DNA from: Pseudomonadota bacterium
Lineage (GTDB): Bacteria > Pseudomonadota > Alphaproteobacteria > Rhizobiales > Hyphomicrobiaceae
Length of the DNA stretch: 5,447 nt
Assembly (NCBI GenBank): GCA_021816505.1
Contig: JAKAXS010000222.1
Span: 1-5,447, forward strand
Direction: 5' to 3'
Part shown: in pieces, positions 1-5,406 of the stretch
How positions within the stretch are numbered: position 1 is the stretch's first letter
Layout of the letters: the number at the start of each line of letters is the position of its first letter
Notes under the pieces: generated by a model
Seen by the model: only the letters and a program-made list of their open reading frames with translations
Database searches by the model: none
What the model was told of the DNA's origin: nothing
Made by a program: the position numbers and the translations under genes

Positions 1-9
1 CCAAGAGGC

Positions 10-219
10 TCAGGCAATGATGTCGGGCAGCAATTGATCCTCGACGGCTTGGATCTGGTCCTTCACCGCAAGCTTCTTCTTCTTGAGACGGCGAACCAAA
101 AGCTGGTCAGCCGTACCACTATCTTCGAGTGTTACGATTTCATCGTCGAGCGCGCGGTGTTCGTCGCGCAGCTTCACGAGCTGCTCGCGCAGCTCACGAT
201 CGTTTTGCCGCTGCTGCAT
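10..219 (-). CDS. DUF465 / YdcH family small coiled-coil protein
   Basis: A complete 69-residue protein of the DUF465 (YdcH) family, whose function is not established. It is almost entirely charged heptad-like helix: an N-terminal helix (about residues 7-33, ELREQLVKLRDEHRALDDEI), a short turn around the SGTADQ segment (34-39), then a second helix with the family core RRLKKKKLAVKDQI (about 43-56). The C-terminus LLPDIIA is a tail I associate with one of the two alphaproteobacterial DUF465 subtypes. This predicts a helical hairpin, probably cytoplasmic and possibly oligomeric. There is no signal peptide or membrane segment. The ATG at 219 is the only plausible start, but no strong Shine-Dalgarno precedes it (GAAGACCG immediately upstream). 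The stop lies 9 bases from the window edge, so downstream operon partners cannot be seen. A second DUF465 gene is divergent at 490. Family membership is clear; role is unknown. Confidence 0.93.
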   Translation of the reverse strand: MQQRQNDRELREQLVKLRDEHRALDDEIVTLEDSGTADQLLVRRLKKKKLAVKDQIQAVEDQLLPDIIA

Positions 220-248
220 CGGTCTTCGCTTGTTCCCCGCCGCCGGCC

Positions 249-269
249 GTACGTACTTAAACCGCGGTT
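249..269. repeat. Adjacent perfect palindromes GTACGTAC and AACCGCGGTT
   Basis: GTACGTAC (249-256) and AACCGCGGTT (260-269) are each perfectly self-complementary and lie 3 bases apart, 30 to 50 bases upstream of the minus-strand DUF465 start. This is where a repressor or activator site could sit. Short palindromes are common by chance in GC-rich DNA, so a role is only inferred. Confidence 0.35.
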
Positions 270-289
270 GAGCGCAAGTATCCGCTCAA
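268..289. repeat. Inverted repeat TTGAGCG-N8-CGCTCAA
   Basis: TTGAGCG (268-274) and CGCTCAA (283-289) are perfect reverse complements separated by 8 bases. The left arm overlaps the last two bases of the AACCGCGGTT palindrome. It could be a dimeric regulator operator for the divergent promoters, or a small hairpin in a leader RNA of the minus-strand gene. No T-run follows on either strand, so it is not a typical terminator. Confidence 0.4.
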
Positions 290-477
290 ATCCGATTCTG
301 CGCAAGCAACGCTGTGCGCCTGCGATGGGTTTTGGTCTTCTAAACAAAATGTTACGTCTTGAGTCTGCATTCGATACACATCGTATGGATCAGCAAAGTA
401 CGGCCTTAAAGATCAGCGCAAGGGTATTGGACAAGCCGTTGTAAATCTGTCACCCTGCAATCCTCTTCAACTCTGAG

Positions 478-484
478 AAGGAGG
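478..484 (+). promoter_or_regulatory. Strong Shine-Dalgarno AAGGAGG deciding the start of the second DUF465 gene
   Basis: AAGGAGG at 478-484 is a near-perfect anti-16S match. Two ATG codons follow in tandem, at 487 and 490. The first is only 2 bases away, too close for efficient initiation. The second is 5 bases away, so 490 is the preferred start. Confidence 0.75.
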
Positions 485-489
485 AAATG

Positions 490-660
490 ATGGCGTTAAC
501 GGCACATCTCCAGGAGCTTTCAGAGAAGCATCGACAATTGGAGCGCCGAATAGAACAAGAGGTGTCGAGACCTGGATCCGACGACCTTGAAATCCGAAGG
601 CTGAAGCAGGAAAAACTAAAGCTGAAGGACGAAATTACCCGTCTCGAAACGCGCCACTGA
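490..660 (+). CDS. Second DUF465 / YdcH family small protein
   Basis: A complete 56-residue protein (57 if the ATG at 487 is used) beginning MALTAHLQELSEKHRQLE and ending in TRLETRH. It is a second DUF465/YdcH member: helix 1 is about residues 4-26, a short PGSDD linker follows at about 28-32, and helix 2 carries IRRLKQEKLKLKDEI, which aligns with RRLKKKKLAVKDQI of the divergent gene at 10-219. It is shorter than that paralogue and lacks its LLPDIIA tail, so it represents the other common alphaproteobacterial subtype. It is soluble, highly charged and of unknown function. It has an excellent ribosome binding site (478-484) and a likely terminator right behind it (669-692), so it is probably monocistronic. 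Its codons include TTA, CTA, ATA and AGA, which are scarce in the GC-rich neighbours. Confidence 0.93.
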   Translation: MALTAHLQELSEKHRQLERRIEQEVSRPGSDDLEIRRLKQEKLKLKDEITRLETRH

Positions 661-668
661 ATTTACCG

Positions 669-692
669 GGCGGTCCCAGCAGGGCCGCCTTT
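669..692 (+). terminator. Rho-independent terminator of the second DUF465 gene
   Basis: GGCGG (669-673), a bulged T, and CCC (675-677) pair with GGG (682-684) and CCGCC (685-689) around an AGCA loop. TTT follows at 690-692 and another TTTT at 697-700. It begins 8 bases after the stop codon at 658-660, the expected place for termination of this short gene. The interrupted T-run suggests moderate strength. Confidence 0.7.
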
Positions 693-719
693 CGCATTTT
701 CAGATGCATTCGAATTTGA

Positions 720-747
720 GTTGGCCGTCGGCAACACGATGGCCAAC
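720..747. other. 11-bp stem-loop between two terminators
   Basis: GTTGGCCGTCG (720-730) pairs with CGATGGCCAAC (737-747) with one G-U pair, closing a 6-base loop GCAACA. The stem is too long to dismiss as chance composition. It has no T-run on either side, so it is not an obvious terminator. It could be part of a small RNA ending at the hairpin at 796-825, a REP-like unit, or a 3' stabilising structure for read-through transcripts. Confidence 0.5.
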
Positions 748-795
748 GCACTCGCCGGCAGAGCGCAACGCCGTCCGGCTGTAGCAGATTAACGT

Positions 796-825
796 GCGCG
801 CCGCTTCAGCGGCGCGCTTTCGTTT
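796..825 (+). terminator. Perfect 9-bp GC stem with T-rich tail, terminator-like
   Basis: GCGCGCCGC (796-804) pairs perfectly with GCGGCGCGC (809-817) around a TTCA loop, followed by TTTCGTTT (818-825). The T-tail puts it in plus orientation, although no plus-strand gene ends immediately before it. In minus orientation it lies 42 bases beyond the stop of the acyl-CoA synthetase but lacks a T-run there. It may act as a back-up terminator for the DUF465 gene, the end of a small RNA, or a two-way barrier between converging transcripts. Confidence 0.65.
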
Positions 826-858
826 CGGGCACGCTGGCAGCGGATTGCGCCACCCAGG

Positions 859-2484
859 CTAAGCATCCTTCGCCATTTCCCGCAGCTTGAACTTCTGGAT
901 CTTGCCGGTGCTGGTCTTCGGTATCTCAGCGAAGACGACGTGTCGCGGCGCCTTGTAGCGCGCGAGCCGCTCCAGACACCAATTGACGATCTCGTCCTTG
1001 GTCGCTTCCGTGCCAGGCTTCAGCTCGATGAAGGCGCACGGCGTCTCGCCCCACTTGTCGTCGGGCCGGGCAACCACCGCGCAATACGCAACCGCGGGAT
1101 GCTTGTAGATCACATCCTCCACCTCGATCGACGAGATGTTCTCGCCGCCTGAAATGATGACGTCCTTCGACCTGTCTTTCAGCTGGATATAGCCGTCGGG
1201 ATGCAGCACGCCCAGATCGCCGGAGTGGAACCAGCCACCGCGAAAAGCCTCCGCCGAAGCCTCCTCGTTCTTCAGATAGCCTTTCATCACGATGTTGCCG
1301 CGGAACATGACCTCGCCCAGCGTTTCGCCGTCGGCGGGCACGCGCGCCATGGTTTCGGGATCGAGCACGGTCAGGTCTTCCAGCGCATGATAGCGCACGC
1401 CCTGCCGCGCTTTCTTCGCGCCGCGCGCTGCCTTGTCGAGATTGTCCCACTCGGGATTCCACTCGTTCACCGTGGCCGGACCATACGTCTCCGTCAGCCC
1501 GTAGAGATGCGTAAGCTTGAAGCCGGCATCGCCCATCGCATCCATCACGGCAATGGGCGGCGGCGCGGCGGCGTGATTGAACGCAACCTGATGCGCGAAC
1601 GACCGCCTTTCGTCATCCTTGGCGTTGAGCAGGGTCGCCATCACGATCGGCGCACCGGAAATGTGCGTCACGCCGTGGTCGGCGATCGCATCGTACATGG
1701 CCTTCGCCCGCACCCAGCGCAGGCAGACGTGCGTGCCGCCCACCGTCGACAGAGACCAGGGGAAGCACCAGCCGTTGCAGTGGAACATCGGCAGCGTCCA
1801 CAGGTAGACGGGATGCTTACCCATGCCGGTATTGATGACGTTGGCGTAGCACATGAGTGCTGCGCCGCGATGATGATAGACCACGCCTTTCGGATTGCCC
1901 GTCGTGCCGGACGTGTAGTTGAGGCTGATCGCCTCCCACTCGTCCTCCGGCATGCGCCAGGCAAAGTCCGGGTCGCCGCCGCTCACCCACGCCTCGTAGT
2001 CGAGGTCGGACAGCGCGTCGCCCGCCTGCGGGAATTCGCGGTCGTTGTAGTCGACGACGATCGGCGCGGCCTCGGCCTGGGTCAACGCCTCCTTCATGAC
2101 CGGCGCGAACTCGCGGTCGGTGATCAGCAGCTTCGACTCCGCATGGTCGATCTGAAACGCCACGATGCCCGCGTCGAGCCGCGTATTGATGCAGTGGAGC
2201 ACGGCGCCCACCATCGGCACGGCGTAGTGCGCCTCCAGCATGGGCGGCGTGTTCGACAGCATCACCGAAACCGTATCGCCCGGCCCGATCCCGGCCGCCG
2301 CCAGCTTGGACGCCAGTTGGCGCGCCCGCGCGTAGAACTGCGCGTAGCTGATGCGCTGATTGCCATGGATGATGGCGGTGTGCTCGGGATACGCCAGCGC
2401 GGACCGTGCCAGCATCGTGATCGGCGTCAACGGCTGGTAATTGGCAGCGTTCTTTTCCAGGCCGTGGCGATAGGCTTGCGTCAT
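859..2484 (-). CDS. Acyl-CoA synthetase (AMP-forming), AlkK/medium-chain type
   Basis: A complete 541-residue ANL-superfamily ligase that activates a carboxylic acid with ATP and transfers the acyl group to CoA. The phosphate-binding motif YTSGTTGNPKG is at residues 190-200 and YGLTET at 328-333. The ribose-binding aspartate is in GWFHSGD (D423), the hinge is KDRSKD (436-441), and SGGENISS follows at 445-452. The C-terminal PKTSTGK holds the adenylation lysine (K528). Nothing essential is missing. Length and the MTQAYRHGLEKNAANYQPLTP start match the medium-chain fatty-acid-CoA ligase / AlkK group, which also contains methylmercaptopropionate-CoA ligases, so the substrate is not fixed by sequence. 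The frame stays open upstream to 2904, but that extension overlaps the DUF4170 gene antisense and shows no domain; 2484 is therefore chosen, with a weak GGA-type ribosome binding site. It is cytoplasmic, probably in fatty-acid or aromatic-acid catabolism, and transcribed divergently from DUF4170. Confidence 0.95.
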   Translation of the reverse strand: MTQAYRHGLEKNAANYQPLTPITMLARSALAYPEHTAIIHGNQRISYAQFYARARQLASKLAAAGIGPGDTVSVMLSNTPPMLEAHYAVPMVGAVLHCINTRLDAGIVAFQIDHAESKLLITDREFAPVMKEALTQAEAAPIVVDYNDREFPQAGDALSDLDYEAWVSGGDPDFAWRMPEDEWEAISLNYTSGTTGNPKGVVYHHRGAALMCYANVINTGMGKHPVYLWTLPMFHCNGWCFPWSLSTVGGTHVCLRWVRAKAMYDAIADHGVTHISGAPIVMATLLNAKDDERRSFAHQVAFNHAAAPPPIAVMDAMGDAGFKLTHLYGLTETYGPATVNEWNPEWDNLDKAARGAKKARQGVRYHALEDLTVLDPETMARVPADGETLGEVMFRGNIVMKGYLKNEEASAEAFRGGWFHSGDLGVLHPDGYIQLKDRSKDVIISGGENISSIEVEDVIYKHPAVAYCAVVARPDDKWGETPCAFIELKPGTEATKDEIVNWCLERLARYKAPRHVVFAEIPKTSTGKIQKFKLREMAKDA

Positions 2485-2688
2485 TCCGTCGATCCGCTGA
2501 TAAGAGGCGCTTTCATGGAAGACGCTAGCGAAGGCCTTGCCCCTCGGCAACGGGCAACCCGGCTCGTCCCCGCGACGGATGTTGCCGAAAGCACGTCCTT
2601 CCGCGACCATGCGCCGCTTTGCACCAAAGTCGCTACGGACCGCCAATCCGGGCACAAGGTGACCACGAACACGCGAGAGGACACGGCA
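2485..2688. promoter_or_regulatory. Divergent promoter region, acyl-CoA synthetase / DUF4170
   Basis: These 204 bases separate two start codons facing away from each other, so promoters for both genes must be here. Repeated GGCAA/TTGCC elements lie at 2537-2587: TTGCC (2537-2541) pairs with GGCAA (2546-2550), GGGCAA follows at 2552-2557, and GTTGCCG (2581-2587) is the reverse complement of CGGCAAC (2545-2551). They could form a regulator site. I found no convincing -35/-10 pair on either strand. Long frames open across the region on both strands but are shadows. Confidence 0.5.
2675..2680 (+). promoter_or_regulatory. Shine-Dalgarno GAGAGG for the DUF4170 gene
   Basis: GAGAGG at 2675-2680 lies 8 bases before the ATG at 2689. 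It fixes this start within a much longer open frame that runs antisense through the acyl-CoA synthetase. Confidence 0.55.
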
Positions 2689-2931
2689 ATGACGGCCCCC
2701 AAGACGGAAACCAATCAGCAACTGCTTCATCTCGTGTTCGGCGGCGAACTCGAAACCCTGGACGGCACCAGCTTCCGGGATCCTCACGCGCTCGACATCG
2801 TCGGCATCTATCCGAGCTACGCCGAAGCCCATGTCGCCTGGAAGGGCGCGGCGCAGCGCAGCGTGGACAACGCCCTCATGCGCTATTTCATCGTGCACAT
2901 GCACCGTCTGCTGGATCCGCAGAAGTCGTAA
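2689..2931 (+). CDS. DUF4170 family protein
   Basis: A complete 80-residue protein of the DUF4170 family. Recognisable family blocks are QQLLHLVFGGEL (residues 10-21), DIVGIYPSYAEAHVAWKG (36-53) and a C-terminal NALMRYFIVHMHRLLDP (61-77). No catalytic motif, signal peptide or membrane helix is visible; it looks like a small soluble alpha/beta protein. Its biochemical role is unknown. The open frame extends far upstream to 1201, but that part is antisense to the acyl-CoA synthetase; the ATG at 2689 follows a reasonable ribosome binding site and begins where family similarity begins. The MsbA-like exporter starts 97 bases downstream on the same strand with no clear terminator between, so co-transcription is likely. 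From memory, DUF4170 genes in Rhizobiales lie near Kdo transferase and lipid A genes, suggesting a link to envelope lipid export; that link is inference. Confidence 0.93.
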   Translation: MTAPKTETNQQLLHLVFGGELETLDGTSFRDPHALDIVGIYPSYAEAHVAWKGAAQRSVDNALMRYFIVHMHRLLDPQKS

Positions 2932-3028
2932 GCCTCGGAAATCGCGGGCCGATCATGAGGTGGCTTGGCGGATCGGGGCGCGGGGCTTAACAAGGACCGC
3001 CGGACCAAGCCGGCCGCCAAGGGTACCC
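2932..3028 (+). other. 97-base spacer between DUF4170 and the ABC exporter
   Basis: The spacer has no terminator. A 5-bp stem (GCCGG 2999-3003 with CCGGC 3010-3014, loop ACCAAG) lies just before the ribosome binding site AAGGG (3019-3023) of the exporter. An 11-codon ORF (2955-2990) could be a leader but has no supporting feature. Confidence 0.4.
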
Positions 3029-4861
3029 GTGCAAGACAAGACCACCAGAACCGACAGCCCAATTTCCGAGCCTGCGCCGCAAGACACGGGCAAGACCAAG
3101 AAGCCGCGCCTTGAGATCGACGGCAAGGCGCGCAGCCTGCTCTACCGCTTCATTGCGGACTGGATCGCGCCGCGCTGGCGCGAACTTGTGGTCGCCACCC
3201 TTTTGACCGGCGGCCTGGCCGCCGCGACCGGCGCCTACCCCCTTGTGATCAAATACTCGTTCGACACGCTGATGGGTGGCGACGCCACCTGGCTGCCGTA
3301 CGTTCTGGGCGCCGTGATCTTCATCACGGCCGCACGCAGTATTCTGCTCTACATGCAGACGGTCGCCACGCAGGGCATCGTCCAGAGTGTCTCGCGCAAC
3401 ATTCAAAAGCACGCCTTCGCGCACCTGATGCATTCCGATTTCGGCCGGCTGACGCGGGACAGTCCCGGACGGTTGATGTCCAAGCTGACGAACGACGTGA
3501 ACTTCGTGCAGATCGCGACGCTTGCCACGCTGAACACGGTGGTGCGCGACGCCCTCTCGGTCGTCGCCCTCGTCGGCTCGATGTTCTATCTCGACTGGGT
3601 AATCTCGGTGATCGTGCTCGGCGTCTACCCATTCGCCATCGTGCCGATCACGGCGATCGCGCGCCGCCTGCGCCACAACGCATCGCGCACCCAGCGCGAG
3701 ATGGGGTCGATCACGGCGCTGCTCGGCGAGAAGCTGTCGGGCGCGCGCCTCATCAAGACGTTCCGTCTGGAGGACTACGCGACCGACCGCGTGAACCAGA
3801 GCTTCGACGAGATCAATCGCCTGAAGATGAAGGCCGTGCGCAACAAGGCGCGCCTGGAGTCGATGCTGGAGGCGCTTGGCGGCGTCGCGGTCGCGGGCGT
3901 GCTGGCGCTTGCCTACTGGCGCATCGCCAGCGGCACGTCCACCGTCGGCGACTTCATGGGCTTCACCACCGCGCTTCTGATGGCCGCGCAGCCGATCCGC
4001 GCGGTCGGCAACCTGATGGCACGGGTGCAGGAAGGTCTCGCCGGCATCGAAAGCGTCTACGGCATCCTCGACGAGAAGCCGACCATCGTCGACAAGCCGG
4101 GCGCCATCGACTTCGCCATCAACACCGGCGCCATCACCTTCGACGATGTGTCGTTCGCTTACGCCGAGAACACGGCACAAGCCGCCGTCTCGCATTTCTC
4201 CCTCAAGGTCGCCGGCGGACAAACCGTCGCCCTGGTCGGACGCTCTGGCGCCGGCAAGTCCACGGTCATCAACCTGGTGCCGCGCCTGTTCGACGTCACG
4301 GGCGGTCGCATTCTCGTCGATGGCCAGGACGTGCGCGACGTCAAGCTGGCGTCACTGCGCAGCGCCATCTCCATCGTCAGCCAGGACGTGACGCTGTTCG
4401 ACGACACCATCGCCGCCAACATCGCCCTTGGCCGTCTCGGCGCACCGCACGAGGATATCGTGGCCGCCGCCAAGGCCGCCGCCGCCCACGAGTTCATCCT
4501 GGCCCAGCCGAACGGCTACGACACCCACATCGGCGACCGCGGCCAGCGCCTGTCGGGTGGGCAGCGTCAGCGCCTGGCCCTGGCGCGCGCCATCCTCAAG
4601 GACGCGCCGATCTTGCTGCTCGACGAAGCCACCAGCGCGCTGGACACCGAATCCGAACGTCTCGTCCAGGACGCCTTGGCGCGCTTCACCGTGAACCGCA
4701 CGACGCTCGTCATCGCCCATCGCCTGTCGACGGTGCAGAACGCCGATCTGATTTGCGTCATGGAGGACGGCGGCATGATCGAGCTGGGCACCCATGCCGA
4801 GCTCGCCGCCGCCAGCGGCAGCTACGCCCGCCTCGTCAAATCACAGCTGGTCGCAGATTAG
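3029..4861 (+). CDS. msbA: MsbA-like ABC exporter, fused membrane domain and ATPase
   Basis: A complete 610-residue type I ABC exporter half-transporter, expected to work as an inner-membrane homodimer. A charged N-terminal tail of about 35 residues precedes six membrane helices (about 53-76, 89-110, 171-188, 191-211, 283-300 and 309-327). The ATPase domain follows, with A-loop Y378, Walker A GRSGAGKST (404-412, K410), Q-loop Q452, signature LSGGQ (508-512), Walker B ILLLDE (528-533, E533), D-loop SALD and H-loop H564. All catalytic residues are present. The start is GTG at 3029, preceded by AAGGG with 5-base spacing; the first in-frame ATG lies inside the membrane domain, and upstream sequence in the frame is antisense or overlaps DUF4170. 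Length and arrangement fit MsbA-type lipid A/phospholipid flippases, and the adjacent DUF4170 gene agrees with an envelope role. Substrate is not proven: multidrug or other lipid exporters share this architecture, so the symbol is tentative. Confidence 0.93.
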   Translation: MQDKTTRTDSPISEPAPQDTGKTKKPRLEIDGKARSLLYRFIADWIAPRWRELVVATLLTGGLAAATGAYPLVIKYSFDTLMGGDATWLPYVLGAVIFITAARSILLYMQTVATQGIVQSVSRNIQKHAFAHLMHSDFGRLTRDSPGRLMSKLTNDVNFVQIATLATLNTVVRDALSVVALVGSMFYLDWVISVIVLGVYPFAIVPITAIARRLRHNASRTQREMGSITALLGEKLSGARLIKTFRLEDYATDRVNQSFDEINRLKMKAVRNKARLESMLEALGGVAVAGVLALAYWRIASGTSTVGDFMGFTTALLMAAQPIRAVGNLMARVQEGLAGIESVYGILDEKPTIVDKPGAIDFAINTGAITFDDVSFAYAENTAQAAVSHFSLKVAGGQTVALVGRSGAGKSTVINLVPRLFDVTGGRILVDGQDVRDVKLASLRSAISIVSQDVTLFDDTIAANIALGRLGAPHEDIVAAAKAAAAHEFILAQPNGYDTHIGDRGQRLSGGQRQRLALARAILKDAPILLLDEATSALDTESERLVQDALARFTVNRTTLVIAHRLSTVQNADLICVMEDGGMIELGTHAELAAASGSYARLVKSQLVAD

Positions 4862-4926
4862 GCCCGTCGAAATTTGCGGTGCTGCGATGACCGCGGCGGC
4901 GATACGGATGGATCGGACCGGATCGT
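4862..4926. other. Short convergent gap without a clear terminator
   Basis: These 65 bases separate the stop codons of the exporter and the SRPBCC gene. I see no hairpin with a T-run on either strand, only short GC-rich repeats such as GATCGG/CGGATC around 4911-4924. Termination may be Rho-dependent or occur inside the opposing gene. Confidence 0.4.
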
Positions 4927-5406
4927 CTATACGCCCTCCAGGTAGTGCGCCTTCTGCGACGGGTAGTAATCATCGAACGACGGCAGGCCCCTGCCTTCCC
5001 GTGCTGCAACCAGCATGTCGAGGTAGTACTCCCAGCCCGGCCCGACGTCGCCCGCGAGTTTCCGGTCGCCCAGCGGCTGCACAAAGCGCAACTCGGTCGC
5101 GTCGTCTGTCTGCGTCAACGTCATCTCGATGCGCCAATCGCCGTGGTCATCTTTCATTGTGACGACGAGGCGGCGCGGTGCCTCGCATTCTTCGATCATC
5201 ACATTCGTCCACGGCTGGCCCTTCTCATGGACCAGTTGCAACCGAACGACCTTGCCCGGGCCGGCGTCGCCTACCCAACTGCCGAACCAAAGCGCGGTGT
5301 CTTCGGACTTCGTCACGCTCGTCCACACGTCGTCGATGGGCGCGCGGAACGTGCGCGTAAGAATCAGGTCGTTGCCTTGAAGGCGGCCCGTGGGCTTAGG
5401 GTTCAT
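4927..5406 (-). CDS. SRPBCC (START/Bet v1-like, AHSA1-type) protein
   Basis: A complete 159-residue protein with the SRPBCC hydrophobic-cavity fold. The family pattern begins at about residue 12 with DLILTRTFRAPIDDVWTSVT (13-32) and continues through TALWFGSW (37-44). A beta-strand stretch with PWTNVMIEECEAPRRLVVTM (65-84) leads to alternating strands WRIEMTLTQT and TELRFVQPL. The long C-terminal helix contains GWEYYLDMLVAAREG (124-138). Such proteins bind lipophilic ligands or act as Aha1-like factors; the ligand here cannot be deduced. It has no signal peptide and is probably cytoplasmic. An upstream TTG (5418) would add four residues, but AGGGG at 5411-5415 is a good ribosome binding site for the ATG at 5406 and lies inside that extension, so 5406 is chosen. 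AHSA1-like genes are often paired with an ArsR regulator gene; the region upstream is outside the window. Confidence 0.92.
   Translation of the reverse strand: MNPKPTGRLQGNDLILTRTFRAPIDDVWTSVTKSEDTALWFGSWVGDAGPGKVVRLQLVHEKGQPWTNVMIEECEAPRRLVVTMKDDHGDWRIEMTLTQTDDATELRFVQPLGDRKLAGDVGPGWEYYLDMLVAAREGRGLPSFDDYYPSQKAHYLEGV

Larger units (their letters stand above)
220..489. promoter_or_regulatory. Divergent intergenic region between two DUF465 genes
   Basis: This 270-base stretch has no convincing gene and must hold the promoters of both flanking DUF465 genes. Its part from about 280 to 480 is visibly richer in A+T than the larger genes in the window. Nearest the minus-strand gene it carries three palindromes (249-256, 260-269, 268-289; see separate entries). 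I found no clear -35/-10 pair. A weak candidate for the plus strand is TTGAGT at 359-364 followed 16 bases later by TCGTAT at 381-386. A weak candidate for the minus strand is TTGCGC, 16 bases, then TACGTA, within about 250-277. The ORFs that can be opened through this region on the plus strand are antisense to the minus-strand gene and look like shadows. Confidence 0.5.
661..858. other. Convergent intergenic region with several hairpins
   Basis: This 198-base region separates the stop of the plus-strand DUF465 gene from the stop of the minus-strand acyl-CoA synthetase. It holds two T-tailed hairpins in plus orientation (669-692 and 796-825), an 11-bp stem-loop (720-747) and a weaker GCCGG/CCGGC pairing (754-758 with 775-779). 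The only ORF starting at ATG is 17 codons (739-792) and overlaps the stem-loop; I do not call it a gene. Confidence 0.6.

Noticed and set aside
34..444. 136-codon plus-strand ORF across the first DUF465 gene and spacer
   Set aside because: Its first half is antisense to a clear DUF465 gene and the rest shows no recognisable domain or ribosome binding site.
739..792. 17-codon ORF (MANALAGRAQRRPAVAD)
   Set aside because: It is very short, overlaps the arm of a stem-loop, has no ribosome binding site and no recognisable similarity.
661..792. Open frame continuing in frame after the TGA of the second DUF465 gene (possible stop read-through)
   Set aside because: The DUF465 product ends at its normal family length and a terminator hairpin lies inside the extension; the 43 stop-free codons are plausible by chance.
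2485..2904. 140-residue N-terminal extension of the acyl-CoA synthetase frame
   Set aside because: It overlaps the DUF4170 gene antisense, has no recognisable domain, and the family normally starts at the residue encoded at 2484.
2955..2990. 11-codon ORF before the ABC exporter as a leader peptide
   Set aside because: It has no clear ribosome binding site and no attenuator-like alternative structures or run of regulatory codons.
2987..4222. 411-codon minus-strand ORF opposite the ABC exporter
   Set aside because: It is the antisense shadow of a well-supported gene with all ABC motifs, and its composition (Asp, Arg, His, Gly, Val rich) is typical of such shadows.
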